A stretch of 64,000 bases of DNA from PWQG01 sp050486205 (GCA_050486205.1 JBJHCW010000009.1:62001-126000), one strand, 5' to 3'; shown: positions 16,093 through 25,591, counted from the first letter of the stretch. Notes: generated from the letters alone by a model not told the origin. Numbers and translations are program-made.

Positions 16093-17565
16093 TCAATCGG
16101 CAGAGGTTTCCGGGGGCGAAGTATAACGCTTTCTGCGGCTTTGTTCGTCCCTCTGGCGAAGATTGGCCAGCTTTTCCCCGATCTTCAGTTCCAGGCCGGC
16201 CGCCACCGGATGGTAATAACGGCGGTCCTTGAGGGCTTCGGGAAAGTAGTTCTCCCCGGCCGCGTAGGCACCCTCCTCGTCATGGGCGTATCGGTATTCC
16301 GCGCCGTGTCCCATCGCCTTCATCAAGGCGGTAGCGGCATTGCGCAGGTGGGCAGGCACTTCGTGTGAACCGCTGCTGGCGATGTCCGCCCTGGCCGCGT
16401 TGAAAGCCTGGTACACGGCATTACTCTTGGGCGCCACTGCAAGGTAGGTCACGGCCTGGGCCAGCGCCAACTCGCCCTCAGGGCTGCCCAGGCGTGTCAT
16501 GGCGTCCCAGCCATCCAGCGCAATCTGCAGCGCCCTGGGGTCGGCATTGCCGATGTCCTCACTGGCCATACGTACCAGGCGTCTGGCCACGTAGGCAGGA
16601 TCACAGCCACCATCGAGCATGCGCAGCAGCCAGTACAGCGCAGCATCCGGGGAGGAACCCCGTACCGCCTTGTGCATGGCCGAGATCTGTTCATGAAACA
16701 CGTCACCACCCTTGTCAAAGCGGCGTGCGTGTCCGGTCAGGGTCTGTTCGAGTATGGCGTTGTTGATACGGGCAACTGATTCAGGGTCTATCGCATGGGT
16801 CTGGGTCTGGGTCTGGGCGTGAGCCAGGTCCACAGCCAGTTCCAGCAGGTTGAGCGCACGGCGCGCATCACCATCGGCAGCTCGGGCTATTCGGGCCAGT
16901 GCATCATCTTCCATCACAATTCTCTGCTGCCCCAGTCCGTGGACTGTATCGCTCAGGGCCCGTTCAAGCATACCCAGCAGTGCAGCATCGTCCAGGGACT
17001 GCAGCACATACACCCGGGCCCGGGAAAGCAGCGCGTTGTTCAGTTCGAATGACGGATTTTCAGTGGTGGCACCAATAAAAACGATGGTGCCGTTTTCAAT
17101 ATGCGGAAGAAAGGCATCCTGCTGTGACTTGTTGAAGCGATGCACTTCGTCGACAAACAGAATGCTCAGCCTGTCCTGTTGCTGGCGCAGGGTTCTGGCC
17201 CGCTCCACCGCCGCGCGTATGTCCTTGACGCCCGACAGTACTGCCGACAGTCGTTCAACATGGGCGTTGGCGCTGTCCGCCACCAGATTGGCCAGCGTGG
17301 TCTTGCCGGTGCCCGGTGGCCCCCAAAGAATCATGCTGTGCGGTGCGCCACGCACAATGGCCTCACGCAAGGGTTTTCCGGGACCAAGGATGTGTGTCTG
17401 ACCAACAAAGTGGTCTACCTGACGCGGACGCATACGGGCTGCCAGGGGTTCGTGTTTGCTGTTGGATTCGCCGGCTGGCTTTCCAGTGTTGTGCCCAGTG
17501 CCTGGCGGGCTCTTCTGGCTGCTCTCCTGGCCGTTCTCCAGACCGTCCAGACTGCCCTGCTTCAT
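16093..17565 (-). CDS. rarA: Replication-associated recombination protein RarA (MgsA)
   Basis: An AAA+ ATPase of 490 residues that acts at stalled forks. Walker A is GPPGTGKTTLA (residue ~82), Walker B LFVDEVHRFN (~140), followed by sensor 1 GATTENPSFELN and the arginine-finger region. The C-terminal half has the tetramerisation and MgsA domain (YLAVAPKSNAVYQAFNAA). The first ~42 residues before PLAARMRP are low-complexity (rich in Q, S, G, K) and longer than usual; a start at the internal Met is possible but the ATG overlapping the lolA stop (ATGA) suggests coupling. A hexanucleotide repeat encodes QTQTQT near residue 255. Confidence 0.95.
   Translation of the reverse strand: MKQGSLDGLENGQESSQKSPPGTGHNTGKPAGESNSKHEPLAARMRPRQVDHFVGQTHILGPGKPLREAIVRGAPHSMILWGPPGTGKTTLANLVADSANAHVERLSAVLSGVKDIRAAVERARTLRQQQDRLSILFVDEVHRFNKSQQDAFLPHIENGTIVFIGATTENPSFELNNALLSRARVYVLQSLDDAALLGMLERALSDTVHGLGQQRIVMEDDALARIARAADGDARRALNLLELAVDLAHAQTQTQTHAIDPESVARINNAILEQTLTGHARRFDKGGDVFHEQISAMHKAVRGSSPDAALYWLLRMLDGGCDPAYVARRLVRMASEDIGNADPRALQIALDGWDAMTRLGSPEGELALAQAVTYLAVAPKSNAVYQAFNAARADIASSGSHEVPAHLRNAATALMKAMGHGAEYRYAHDEEGAYAAGENYFPEALKDRRYYHPVAAGLELKIGEKLANLRQRDEQSRRKRYTSPPETSAD
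16795..16820. repeat. Hexanucleotide tandem repeat inside rarA
   Basis: The unit TGGGTC occurs three times in a row starting at about 16796 and runs into a degenerate fourth copy. In rarA (minus strand) it encodes alternating Gln and Thr. Copy-number changes of the 6-bp unit keep the frame. Confidence 0.7.
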
Positions 17566-18215
17566 GGGTTTGCCGTGCGATTGTCCATCACTTCGATGTC
17601 CTCGTCATCGGGGATGTCGAAAGTGAACATATCGTCGGAAAGCGGCTCGTTGAGCCTTTGATTGCGGAACTGCCACAAGGTGCGCTGGCCGTTGGTGCTG
17701 GTGATGTGGATGGCCTGCATCACTGCGCGATCGAAATAGATGCTGACCTGCTCGTACAGGCTCGCGGGGTCCAGCGGGTACAGCAGGAATTCGGCGCGCT
17801 CATCCGTGGACGCCTCGTGACGCCTGACGGTGTATTCTTCGGCCAGTGCCAGGGTGCGGCCGCTGAGCAGCTGAGCGGCCAACTCGGACTGATCGATATT
17901 CCAGTCCTCGATGGTGACCTGCCACAAATCAGGTTCGTAGTGCCACAGTGACTCACCATCGGTGACGATCAATTCCGGAAAGGGTTCCAGTGTCTCCCAA
18001 TAAAAGCCATGTGGTCGTTTCAGGCGAAAGATGATCTCGCTTTCTTCCAGCACACCACCACTGGCTTCAACAATGATCTGTTGCACGTCCGCCTGGAAGG
18101 TATCGATACCGCCAAGCAGGGTGTCCAGTTCAATCAGATCCTGATCCGCAGCGCGGGCACCTGGCGCGAGCAGCAGGCTTGACAAAAACAGGTAACAAAG
18201 CATTTTTCCATACAT
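17562..18215 (-). CDS. lolA: Outer-membrane lipoprotein carrier protein LolA
   Basis: About 217 residues, periplasmic chaperone that takes lipoproteins from LolCDE to LolB. A signal peptide is visible (CYLFLSSLLLAPGARA, cleavage before ADQD). The mature part has the LolA pattern: TFQADVQQII, RLKRPHGFYWE (the conserved R-P-G-x-F-x-W-E motif), TDGESLWHYEPDLWQVTI with the hydrophobic-cavity strands. ATG at 18215 is taken; a TTG at 18227 in frame overlaps the ftsK stop and is spaced too closely to GAGG. It sits between ftsK and rarA in the standard order. Confidence 0.93.
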   Translation of the reverse strand: MYGKMLCYLFLSSLLLAPGARAADQDLIELDTLLGGIDTFQADVQQIIVEASGGVLEESEIIFRLKRPHGFYWETLEPFPELIVTDGESLWHYEPDLWQVTIEDWNIDQSELAAQLLSGRTLALAEEYTVRRHEASTDERAEFLLYPLDPASLYEQVSIYFDRAVMQAIHITSTNGQRTLWQFRNQRLNEPLSDDMFTFDIPDDEDIEVMDNRTANP

Positions 18216-18223
18216 GATTCGGA

Positions 18224-20566
18224 TCAATTCCTCGGCGCCGGCGGCGCCAGTACTTCACGTTGTCCATTGCTGCCCATGGGGGACACTACACCGGCGGCCT
18301 CCATGGACTCGATCATGCGCGCGGCGCGGTTGTAACCGATACGAAGTTTGCGCTGCACGGCTGAAATGGAAGCCTTGCGTGACTCACAGACAAATGCCAC
18401 TGCCTCATCGTATAACTCGTCGCCTTCGTCACCACCACCGCCACCGTCGCCCCCACCCATATTCATTTCGCGCTCATCAGCGCCCTGGGTGATGGCTTCG
18501 ATATAATCGGGCGCACCGCGGGACTTGATGTCGGCCACCACACGATGGACTTCCTCGTCAGACACAAAGGCGCCATGTACCCGTTTTGCCATGCCGCCGC
18601 CCGGCGGCAGGAACAGCATGTCGCCGTGCCCGAGTAACTGTTCGGCGCCGCCCTCCCCCAGGATCGTTCGCGAATCCACCTTGGACTGCACCATGAACGA
18701 CAGTCGCGTGGGTATGTTGGCCTTGATCAGCCCGGTCAGCACATCCACTGACGGGCGCTGGGTTGCCAGGATCAGGTGAATACCCGCGGCACGGGCTTTC
18801 TGTGCAATACGTGCAATCAGCTCCTCCACCTTCTTGCCAACCACCATCATCATGTCCGCCAGTTCGTCCACCACAACCACAATCTGGGGCAAGGCGCTGA
18901 GCTCGGGCGCTTCCTGCTCGGAAAGACCCACGGTTGGATCAGGTCGCCACAGTGGATCGATCAGGGGTTTGCCGGCCTTCTCTGCATCCTTGACCTTCTT
19001 GTTGTAGCCGGCAAGGTTGCGCACACCCAGGGCTGACATCAGTTTGTATCGACGCTCCATCTCTGCCACAGACCAGCGCAGCCCGTTGGCAGCATCCTTC
19101 ATATCGGTGATCACCGGCGTCAGAAGGTGTGGTATATCGTCGTACACCGACAACTCGAGCATCTTGGGATCAATCATGATCATCCGCACCTGCTCCGGTG
19201 TGGACTTGTACAGCAGGCTCAGAATCATGGCGTTGATACCCACTGACTTGCCGGAGCCGGTTGTGCCGGCCACCAGCAGGTGTGGCATTTTGCCAAGATC
19301 CACAATCACCGGTTTGCCAACTATGTCGTGACCCAGGGCCATACTCAGTGAGGACTGTGCCTTGTCAAACTCCGGTGAGGCCAGCACCTGGCTCAGGTAG
19401 ATCATTTCCCGCTGTTCGTTGGGAATCTCGATGCCGATCACCGTCTTGCCGGGTATGACTTCAACCACACGGACACTGACCACCGCCAGGGAGCGCGCCA
19501 GATCCCGCCCCAATGCAGTAATCCGTGCCGCTTTCACACCCGGTGCCGGCTGCACTTCAAAGCGTGTGATCACCGGGCCGGGATTGACCGCCGTCACCTC
19601 GATTTCTATACCGAAGTCACCGAGTTTCAGCTCCAGCAGCTTGGACATCGCTTCCAGTGACTCGGTGGAATAACCTTTCTTGCCAGCGCCCCTGTTTTCG
19701 TCCAGCAGGCTGATGGCCGGCAATTCATCGGAAGCCGGTGAAACAAACAGTTTGCCCTGGCGCTCTTTTTCAACCCGTTGACTGCGCTGCACCGGTGCAA
19801 TGGTCGGCTCGATACGCGGTGGCGTGCGTTTTTTCTGTTTCTCGATATGCCGCGTCAGGTTCTGTTTGCGCTTCTGCACCACTTTACGGCTTTCCTGCAT
19901 CTCGCGGCGCTGCTCGGACCACTGCCGGCTCCATTCGGCAAGCCGGCCCAGAGCGGTCAGCGTCCAGTACCCGGTTCTGTCGACCAGTTTCAGCCAGGAA
20001 ATATTGAAGGTGATGGTCATGCCGAACAGAAACACGGCCAGAAACAGCAGGGTGCTGCCCAACAGCGCCAGTACGGGCACGGTGACGTCTGCCAGTGCCG
20101 ATCCGATCAGGCCGCCAGCGGGCCAGGTGATGCCCGCCGGCAGTGCAAAGTGCATGGTGGCCAGTGCGCAGGCGCCAGCGGCAAAAAGCAGGATGCCAAC
20201 ACTCTTGAGCACCAGCAGGGTGCCGGAAAATTCACGATCGTCCTTGGTATTGTCCCGGAACAGGGACAACACTCTCAGGCCCAGGGCCAGCGGAAACAGG
20301 TAGGCAAAATATCCAAACAGGTGCAGCAGGACATCGGCAATCCAGGCACCAATACGACCAACAGCGTTATCAATGCGGCTGCCGTCACCGGTCGTGGTGA
20401 ATCCGGGGTCACCGGGCGAATAACTCAGCAATGCGATCAGCAAAAATGTCCCCAGCAGAAAACAGCCGATAAGGGTTCCTTCCCGGCGTATTCGTCGAAG
20501 CAGCCGGCTTCCGCCGCCCTGCTGCGCTGTTGCTGTTGCTGCTGCCGTACTTCGATTCTTGCTCAC
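18224..20566 (-). CDS. ftsK: DNA translocase FtsK
   Basis: About 780 residues. Four to five membrane spans in the first ~200 residues anchor it at the septum, then a short linker (rich in Q, R, K, E) and the motor: alpha/beta subdomains with Walker A GTTGSGKSVGIN and Walker B IVVVVDELADMM. The C-terminal gamma domain (AVQRKLRIGYNRAARMIESME) is the winged helix that reads KOPS and activates XerD at dif. A Gly/Asp-rich stretch (GGGDGGGGGDEGDE) separates motor and gamma. GTG at 20566 is chosen for AGGG 8 nt upstream; a TTG 11 codons earlier is less likely. It clears chromosome dimers at division. Confidence 0.96.
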   Translation of the reverse strand: MSKNRSTAAATATAQQGGGSRLLRRIRREGTLIGCFLLGTFLLIALLSYSPGDPGFTTTGDGSRIDNAVGRIGAWIADVLLHLFGYFAYLFPLALGLRVLSLFRDNTKDDREFSGTLLVLKSVGILLFAAGACALATMHFALPAGITWPAGGLIGSALADVTVPVLALLGSTLLFLAVFLFGMTITFNISWLKLVDRTGYWTLTALGRLAEWSRQWSEQRREMQESRKVVQKRKQNLTRHIEKQKKRTPPRIEPTIAPVQRSQRVEKERQGKLFVSPASDELPAISLLDENRGAGKKGYSTESLEAMSKLLELKLGDFGIEIEVTAVNPGPVITRFEVQPAPGVKAARITALGRDLARSLAVVSVRVVEVIPGKTVIGIEIPNEQREMIYLSQVLASPEFDKAQSSLSMALGHDIVGKPVIVDLGKMPHLLVAGTTGSGKSVGINAMILSLLYKSTPEQVRMIMIDPKMLELSVYDDIPHLLTPVITDMKDAANGLRWSVAEMERRYKLMSALGVRNLAGYNKKVKDAEKAGKPLIDPLWRPDPTVGLSEQEAPELSALPQIVVVVDELADMMMVVGKKVEELIARIAQKARAAGIHLILATQRPSVDVLTGLIKANIPTRLSFMVQSKVDSRTILGEGGAEQLLGHGDMLFLPPGGGMAKRVHGAFVSDEEVHRVVADIKSRGAPDYIEAITQGADEREMNMGGGDGGGGGDEGDELYDEAVAFVCESRKASISAVQRKLRIGYNRAARMIESMEAAGVVSPMGSNGQREVLAPPAPRN

Positions 20567-20814
20567 GCCGGTATCCCTGTGATCACCCTGAAAAATCAAG
20601 ATATCTTTAATTTATACAACCAGATACAACAAATAATTGCCATATATTCTAGGTATGAAGTCGCTATGATAATCAATTTGGCCCTCGGGTGAAATATCAG
20701 CCCGACAATCCATGGTAATATGCCGCAGCCGCGCTTGATGCGCCAGTGTTCACGTTATACACGCTTCTTCCCGAACAGAAGCTGAACAGCCTGAAATTGA
20801 GGAAACACAGTCCT

Positions 20815-21765
20815 ATGAGCAGTAAGACCCTTCATCACCGCCTGATCATCCTGGGCTCCGGCCCGGCGGGTTACACCGCAGCAGTCTATGCTGCGCGCGC
20901 CAATCTCAATCCAGTGGTCATCACTGGCATGGTACAGGGTGGTCAACTCACCACCACCACCGACGTCGACAACTGGCCCGGTGATGTGGAAGGCCTGCAA
21001 GGCCCTGACCTGATGGTGCGAATGCAGAAACACGCCGAGCGTTTTAATACCGAGATTGTCTTCGATCACATCAACAGCACCGACCTGTCCAGCCGCCCGT
21101 TCAAACTGGTTGGCGACAGCGCCACTTACACCTGTGATGCGCTGATCATTGCCACGGGCGCGTCTGCCCGGTATCTGGGTCTTGCCTCCGAAGAGGCTTT
21201 CATGGGCAAGGGTGTCAGCGCCTGTGCCACCTGTGACGGCTTCTTCTATCGCAACAAACCGGTTGCTGTGATTGGTGGTGGCAACACTGCCGTGGAAGAG
21301 GCCCTGTACCTGTCCAATATTGCCTCGCATGTCACACTGGTGCACCGCCGTGACACGCTGCGTGCGGAGAAAATCCTGCAGGACAAACTGTTCGACCGTG
21401 CCAGGGCAGGCAAGATCACACTGGTCTGGGATCATGAATTGAAGGAAGTACTGGGTGATGACATGGGCGTGACTGGTATGGAAATCGCGCACGCGAAGAC
21501 CGGTGAGAAGCAGCGCATTGAGCTGGACGGTGTATTCATTGCCATCGGTCATACGCCAAATTCCGACATCTTCAAGGGTCAGCTTGACATGAAGGACGGT
21601 TACGTCAGGATTCTCAGCGGCACCGACGGCAACGCCACACAAACCAGTGTGCCGGGTGTGTTCGCCGCCGGTGATATCGCCGATCACGTCTATCGTCAGG
21701 CAGTGACCTCAGCCGGTTTTGGTTGTATGGCTGCGCTGGATGCTGAACGCTTCCTGGATCAATAA
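20815..21765 (+). CDS. trxB: Thioredoxin-disulfide reductase
   Basis: A 316-residue flavoprotein passing electrons from NADPH to thioredoxin. FAD site ILGSGPAGYTAAVYAARA (residue ~12), redox motif CATC followed by DGFF (residue ~137), NADPH site VIGGGNTAVEEALYL, and the C-terminal FAD motif FAAGDIADHVYRQ. All residues expected for the low-molecular-weight type are present. ATG at 20815 starts MSSKTLHH; a longer frame from 20746 has no supporting site. GAGGAAA lies about 10 nt upstream. It faces ftsK across about 250 bp of AT-rich intergenic DNA. Confidence 0.96.
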   Translation: MSSKTLHHRLIILGSGPAGYTAAVYAARANLNPVVITGMVQGGQLTTTTDVDNWPGDVEGLQGPDLMVRMQKHAERFNTEIVFDHINSTDLSSRPFKLVGDSATYTCDALIIATGASARYLGLASEEAFMGKGVSACATCDGFFYRNKPVAVIGGGNTAVEEALYLSNIASHVTLVHRRDTLRAEKILQDKLFDRARAGKITLVWDHELKEVLGDDMGVTGMEIAHAKTGEKQRIELDGVFIAIGHTPNSDIFKGQLDMKDGYVRILSGTDGNATQTSVPGVFAAGDIADHVYRQAVTSAGFGCMAALDAERFLDQ

Positions 21766-21782
21766 AAACCAGGGTCAGACTC

Positions 21783-22514
21783 ATGTCGCGTCTTGTCTTG
21801 CTGGACAGCGAGTGCGTTGAATTTCCACCGATTGAGCAGGCCATGCCTTCACCCGATGGTCTGCTCGCTGTGGGTGGTGATCTGCGGCCGCAGCGCCTGG
21901 AGCGCGCCTACTACGATGGCATTTTCCCGTGGTTCGAGGAAGGCGACCCCCTGCTGTGGTGGTCTCCTGGCACCCGCATGATCATGACACCTTCCCAGGT
22001 ACATGTATCGCGCAGCCTTCGCCGACTGCTGCGCAAGGCGCCGTTTCGTATCAGCATGGACCAGGCCTTCCCCGCCATCATCCGCGCCTGTGCTGTGCAG
22101 CGTGAGGATGGCGGTGGTACATGGATAACACCTGCCATGCAGGCCGCCTACACCGAGCTGCACACGCGTGGACGGGCCCATTCGGTCGAGGTCTGGCTGG
22201 CGGATGAACTGGTTGGCGGGTTGTACGGTGTCAGCATTGGTCCGCTGTTCTTTGGTGAGTCCATGTTCAGTCGCCACGACAATGCTTCAAAAGTGGCGTT
22301 TGTGGCCCTGGCCAGACAGCTGGCACAATGGCAATTCCGCATGATTGACTGTCAGATGCCAACCGCACACCTGGCTTCCCTGGGCGCCCGCCCGGTCTCG
22401 CGTGCCGAGTTCAAGACACAGTTATGGCGCTGGCGCGATGAGCCCGGTCGCCAGGGGCTGTGGACTTTCGAACTGGGCGATGATCTGCAACCTTTGCCTA
22501 ATGCTGACAAATAG
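21783..22514 (+). CDS. aat: Leucyl/phenylalanyl-tRNA-protein transferase
   Basis: A 243-residue enzyme that adds Leu or Phe from aminoacyl-tRNA to proteins starting with Arg or Lys, the first step of the N-degron pathway. Typical features: FPPIEQAMPSPDGLLAVGGDL at the start, YYDGIFPWFEEGDPLLWWSP, RRED-like REDGGGTWITPAMQAAY, and SMFSRHDNASKVAF. It lies 17 nt after trxB and directly before infA and clpA, so the tagging enzyme and the degrading unfoldase (ClpA with ClpS) are neighbours. Confidence 0.96.
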   Translation: MSRLVLLDSECVEFPPIEQAMPSPDGLLAVGGDLRPQRLERAYYDGIFPWFEEGDPLLWWSPGTRMIMTPSQVHVSRSLRRLLRKAPFRISMDQAFPAIIRACAVQREDGGGTWITPAMQAAYTELHTRGRAHSVEVWLADELVGGLYGVSIGPLFFGESMFSRHDNASKVAFVALARQLAQWQFRMIDCQMPTAHLASLGARPVSRAEFKTQLWRWRDEPGRQGLWTFELGDDLQPLPNADK

Positions 22515-22556
22515 GGCAAAATGCGCGCTTGTATTTGCATGCATCAGGGAATATTA

Positions 22557-22775
22557 ATGGCGAAAGAAGACCAGATTGAAATGGAAGGTGAGGTCATAGA
22601 CACCCTTCCCAACACCATGTTCCGGGTAAAGCTGGAAAACGGCCATGTGGTCACGGCGCACATCTCCGGCAAGATGCGCAAGAACTATATTCGTATCCTC
22701 ACCGGCGACAAGGTCAAGGTAGAACTGACACCTTATGACCTGAGCAAGGGCCGCATCACCTACCGATCACGTTGA
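22557..22775 (+). CDS. infA: Translation initiation factor IF-1
   Basis: A 72-residue S1-like (OB-fold) protein with near-invariant sequence: EDQIEMEGEVIDTLPNTMFR, then VTAHISGKMRKNYIRIL and GKITYRxR-like GRITYRSR at the end. It binds the ribosomal A site during initiation. ATG at 22557 is chosen because AGGGAA precedes it by about 6 nt and the product has the canonical length; the upstream in-frame start is not conserved. Convergent with clpA, 8 bp apart, sharing a hairpin. Confidence 0.98.
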   Translation: MAKEDQIEMEGEVIDTLPNTMFRVKLENGHVVTAHISGKMRKNYIRILTGDKVKVELTPYDLSKGRITYRSR

Positions 22776-22779
22776 CAGC

Positions 22780-22807
22780 CAGCTCAGCTGTCCGCCTCGC
22801 TGAGCTG
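22780..22807. terminator. Hairpin between infA and clpA
   Basis: CAGCTCAGC (22780-22788) and GCTGAGCTG (22799-22807) form a perfect 9-bp stem with a 10-nt loop. It covers the end of clpA and lies 4 bp after the infA stop. No T-run follows on the infA side, so termination activity is uncertain. Confidence 0.4.
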
Positions 22808-25075
22808 ACGCCCCTCTGACTTTTTCTTCTTCGACGTCACTGTCAGACTGATTTCACCGTTCTGCGTGGAGACACTGACATCCCCGCCGTCGACGAGCTC
22901 ACCGAACAGGATTTCCTCGGCCAGCGCCTTCTTCAGCTTTTCCTGGATCAATCTGGCCATGGGGCGGGCGCCCATGGCGCGATTGTAGCCGTGTTCCACG
23001 AACCAGTCGCGTGCGGCCTCATCCACATCAATGGTGACTTTCTTGCTGTCCAGCTGAACCTGCAACTCTACAAGGAACTTGTCCACAACGGTGCGCACGG
23101 TTTCCGGTGCCAGTGGTCCGAATTGCACTACTGAATCCAGTCGATTGCGGAATTCCGGTGTGAACATTTTCTTGATCGCTTCCATACCATCGCTGCTGTG
23201 ATCCTGATGGGTGAAGCCAATTGATGCACGGGACATGTCCTGTGCGCCGGCATTGGTGGTCATCACCAGGATGACGTTGCGGAAGTCAGCCTTGCGACCG
23301 TTATTGTCGGTCAACGTACCGTGATCCATTACCTGCAGCAGGATGTTGAATACATCCGGGTGTGCCTTTTCAATTTCGTCCAGCAACAACACACAGTGCG
23401 GATTCTTGGTCACCGCCTCGGTCATCAGCCCGCCCTGATCGTAACCCACGTATCCCGGCGGCGCACCGATCAGGCGTGACACGGTGTGGCGCTCCATGTA
23501 TTCGGACATGTCAAAGCGTAGCAGTTCGATACCCATGATACGGGCCAGCTGCCGGCTCACTTCTGTCTTGCCGACACCGGTTGGACCGGCAAGCAGATAG
23601 GAACCAATGGGTTTGTCGGGGTTGCCAAGGCCAGCCCGTGACAGCTTGATGGAGGCCGCCAGTGTACTGATGGCCTCGTCCTGGCCAAATACCACCATCC
23701 GCAGATTGCTTTCCAGTGTTTTCAGCACTTCCACGTCCGAGGTAGTGACATGTTTGGGAGGAATCCTGGCAATGGAGGCCACCACCTTTTCCATGTCCTG
23801 GGCCTGTATGAGTTTCTTGCGACGGCTTTCCGGCTGCAGACGCTGATAGGCACCGGCCTCGTCAATCACATCGATGGCCTTGTCCGGCATATAACGGTCG
23901 TTGATGTACTTGCCTGCCAGCTCGGACGCAGCGCGCAGTGCATTGTCGCTGTAACGCAGCTCGTGATGTTCTTCGAACCGCGGTTTGAGACCCTTGAGAA
24001 TCTTGTAGGTTGTTTCAACATCGGGTTCGTCCACGTCAATTTTCTGGAAGCGTCGCGAAAGCGCTCTGTCTTTCTCGAAGATGCCGCGGTATTCCTGATA
24101 GGTCGTTGAGCCCACACAACGCAGCTCACCGGAGGTCAGTATGGGTTTGAGAAGATTGGATGCATCCATGACACCACCGGATGCCGCGCCGGCACCGATG
24201 ATGGTATGGATTTCATCAATGAACAGGATGGAACCCGGACTTTTCTTCAGATCCGCCAGCAGGTTCTTGAAACGCTTCTCGAAGTCACCACGGTATTTGG
24301 TGCCTGCCAGCAGGCCGCCCATATCCAGGGAATAGATCACGTTGTCGCGAAGAATCTCCGGCACCTGGTCTTCGACAATCTGGCGGGCCAGCCCTTCAAC
24401 CACCGCGGTTTTTCCGACACCGGACTCCCCGACCAGCAAGGGGTTGTTCTTGCGTCGTCGCGAGAGAATCTGGATTAGCCGCATGACTTCTTTCTCTCGG
24501 CCAATCAGTGGGTCGATCAGGCCTTTGCGGGCCTGTTCGTTGAGATTTGTCGCATAGGTTTCCAGCGCACTGGCGGGCTTTTCGCTGTTGTCGGTCTCGG
24601 TTTCCGGCGGCGGGCCGTCGGCCTGCCCTTCGTCGCCGGGGACACGCGAAATGCCGTGACTGAGGTAGTTGACCACATCAATGCGGGCAACCCCCTGTTG
24701 GCCGAGCAGGTATACGGCATGGCTTTCCTGTTCACTGAATATTGCCACCAGCACATTGGCGCCGCTGACTTCGCGCTTTCCCGAGCTCTGGACATGGAAA
24801 ACGGCCCGCTGCAGCACGCGCTGAAAGCCCAGTGTGGGTTGGGTTTCGCGCTCAAGCTGCTGTTCCGGGATCAGTGGTGTTGTCTGTTCGATAAAATCAC
24901 CCAGCTCACCACGCAGGCGTGCCAGGTCGGTGCCGCAATGAATCAGCACATCGGCAGCGGCGTCATTGTCGAGCAGTGCCATCAGCAGATGCTCCACAGT
25001 CATGAACTCATGGCGTTTGCGTCGCGCAGCCGCAAATGCGCCGTTTAGGGTAACTTCCAGATCTTTGCTCAGCAT
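22784..25075 (-). CDS. clpA: ATP-dependent Clp protease ATP-binding subunit ClpA
   Basis: A 763-residue AAA+ unfoldase that feeds ClpP. N-terminal double Clp_N domain (1-~150, MLSKDLEVTLNGAF, the ClpS docking face), an acidic linker (~150-175), AAA1 with Walker A GESGVGKTAVVEG and Walker B ILFIDEIHT, AAA2 with GPTGVGKTEVSR and VLLLDEIEKAHPD, and the IGF-like ClpP contact in SIGFTH? which is embedded in RASIGFTHQD. GAGGGG lies 7 nt before the ATG at 25075. It starts 51 nt after clpS on the same strand. Confidence 0.97.
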   Translation of the reverse strand: MLSKDLEVTLNGAFAAARRKRHEFMTVEHLLMALLDNDAAADVLIHCGTDLARLRGELGDFIEQTTPLIPEQQLERETQPTLGFQRVLQRAVFHVQSSGKREVSGANVLVAIFSEQESHAVYLLGQQGVARIDVVNYLSHGISRVPGDEGQADGPPPETETDNSEKPASALETYATNLNEQARKGLIDPLIGREKEVMRLIQILSRRRKNNPLLVGESGVGKTAVVEGLARQIVEDQVPEILRDNVIYSLDMGGLLAGTKYRGDFEKRFKNLLADLKKSPGSILFIDEIHTIIGAGAASGGVMDASNLLKPILTSGELRCVGSTTYQEYRGIFEKDRALSRRFQKIDVDEPDVETTYKILKGLKPRFEEHHELRYSDNALRAASELAGKYINDRYMPDKAIDVIDEAGAYQRLQPESRRKKLIQAQDMEKVVASIARIPPKHVTTSDVEVLKTLESNLRMVVFGQDEAISTLAASIKLSRAGLGNPDKPIGSYLLAGPTGVGKTEVSRQLARIMGIELLRFDMSEYMERHTVSRLIGAPPGYVGYDQGGLMTEAVTKNPHCVLLLDEIEKAHPDVFNILLQVMDHGTLTDNNGRKADFRNVILVMTTNAGAQDMSRASIGFTHQDHSSDGMEAIKKMFTPEFRNRLDSVVQFGPLAPETVRTVVDKFLVELQVQLDSKKVTIDVDEAARDWFVEHGYNRAMGARPMARLIQEKLKKALAEEILFGELVDGGDVSVSTQNGEISLTVTSKKKKSEGRQLSEADS

Positions 25076-25126
25076 GATGGTACCCCTCAAATCGTTCCAG
25101 TGTGCTGTATCGCCGGCCCGGCACGA

Positions 25127-25504
25127 TCAGCTCTCGACCTCTACGTTGCACAACAGCGGTTGCTGATGCTTTCGCGAAAAGGCATTTACCTGCTCTGCCT
25201 TGGTTTCTGCCACATCCCTGCTGAACACTCCGCAAACAGCCTTGCCTTCAGTATGCACTTTCAGCATGACCCGTGTCGCCTTTTCCATATCCATATTAAA
25301 AAACGTGCATAAAACATCAACCACAAAATCCATTGGTGTGTAATCATCATTGAACAGCACTACCTTGTATCTGGGTGGGCGGGCCAATGTGGGGCGGGCC
25401 GCAGCAGTGGCCAGATCGCCTTCAGGCGTACTGCCAGCGCCCTGCCCTGGCGGCTGGTCCTGGCTGGTCAGGTGGATATCGGTCATGTTCAATGTTTCAC
25501 TCAT
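25127..25504 (-). CDS. clpS: ATP-dependent Clp protease adaptor ClpS
   Basis: About 125 residues. The folded domain has the ClpS signatures YKVVLFNDDYTPMDFVVDVL (the N-D-D/Y-T-P-M-D/F-V pocket for N-terminal Leu, Phe, Trp, Tyr), the helix with KATRVMLKVHTEGKAVCG, and AETKAEQVN. It hands N-degron substrates to ClpA. The N-terminal ~45 residues are flexible (rich in P, G, Q, A), needed for handover in E. coli, here about 20 residues longer. ATG at 25504 is taken; ATG at 25486 is equally possible as neither has a clear ribosome site. Short iterated repeats lie just upstream. Confidence 0.93.
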   Translation of the reverse strand: MSETLNMTDIHLTSQDQPPGQGAGSTPEGDLATAAARPTLARPPRYKVVLFNDDYTPMDFVVDVLCTFFNMDMEKATRVMLKVHTEGKAVCGVFSRDVAETKAEQVNAFSRKHQQPLLCNVEVES

Positions 25505-25540
25505 ACGTCGGCTGTTGGCTGTAATGACACTGATACCATT

Positions 25541-25591
25541 GTACCCTTTTAACAATGTACCTTTTAACAACGTGCCCTTTAACATTGTACC
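25541..25591. repeat. Short imperfect direct repeats upstream of clpS
   Basis: Three adjacent copies of a 15-16 bp unit: GTACCCTTTTAACAAT (25541-25556), GTACCTTTTAACAAC (25557-25571), GTGCCCTTTAACATT (25572-25586), then GTACC. The last base of the array nearest clpS lies 36 bp before its ATG. Spacing of about 1.5 helical turns per unit and location suggest regulator binding or replication slippage. Confidence 0.8.

Noticed and set aside
25541..25591. CRISPR array
   Set aside because: Units are adjacent, 15-16 bp, without spacers.
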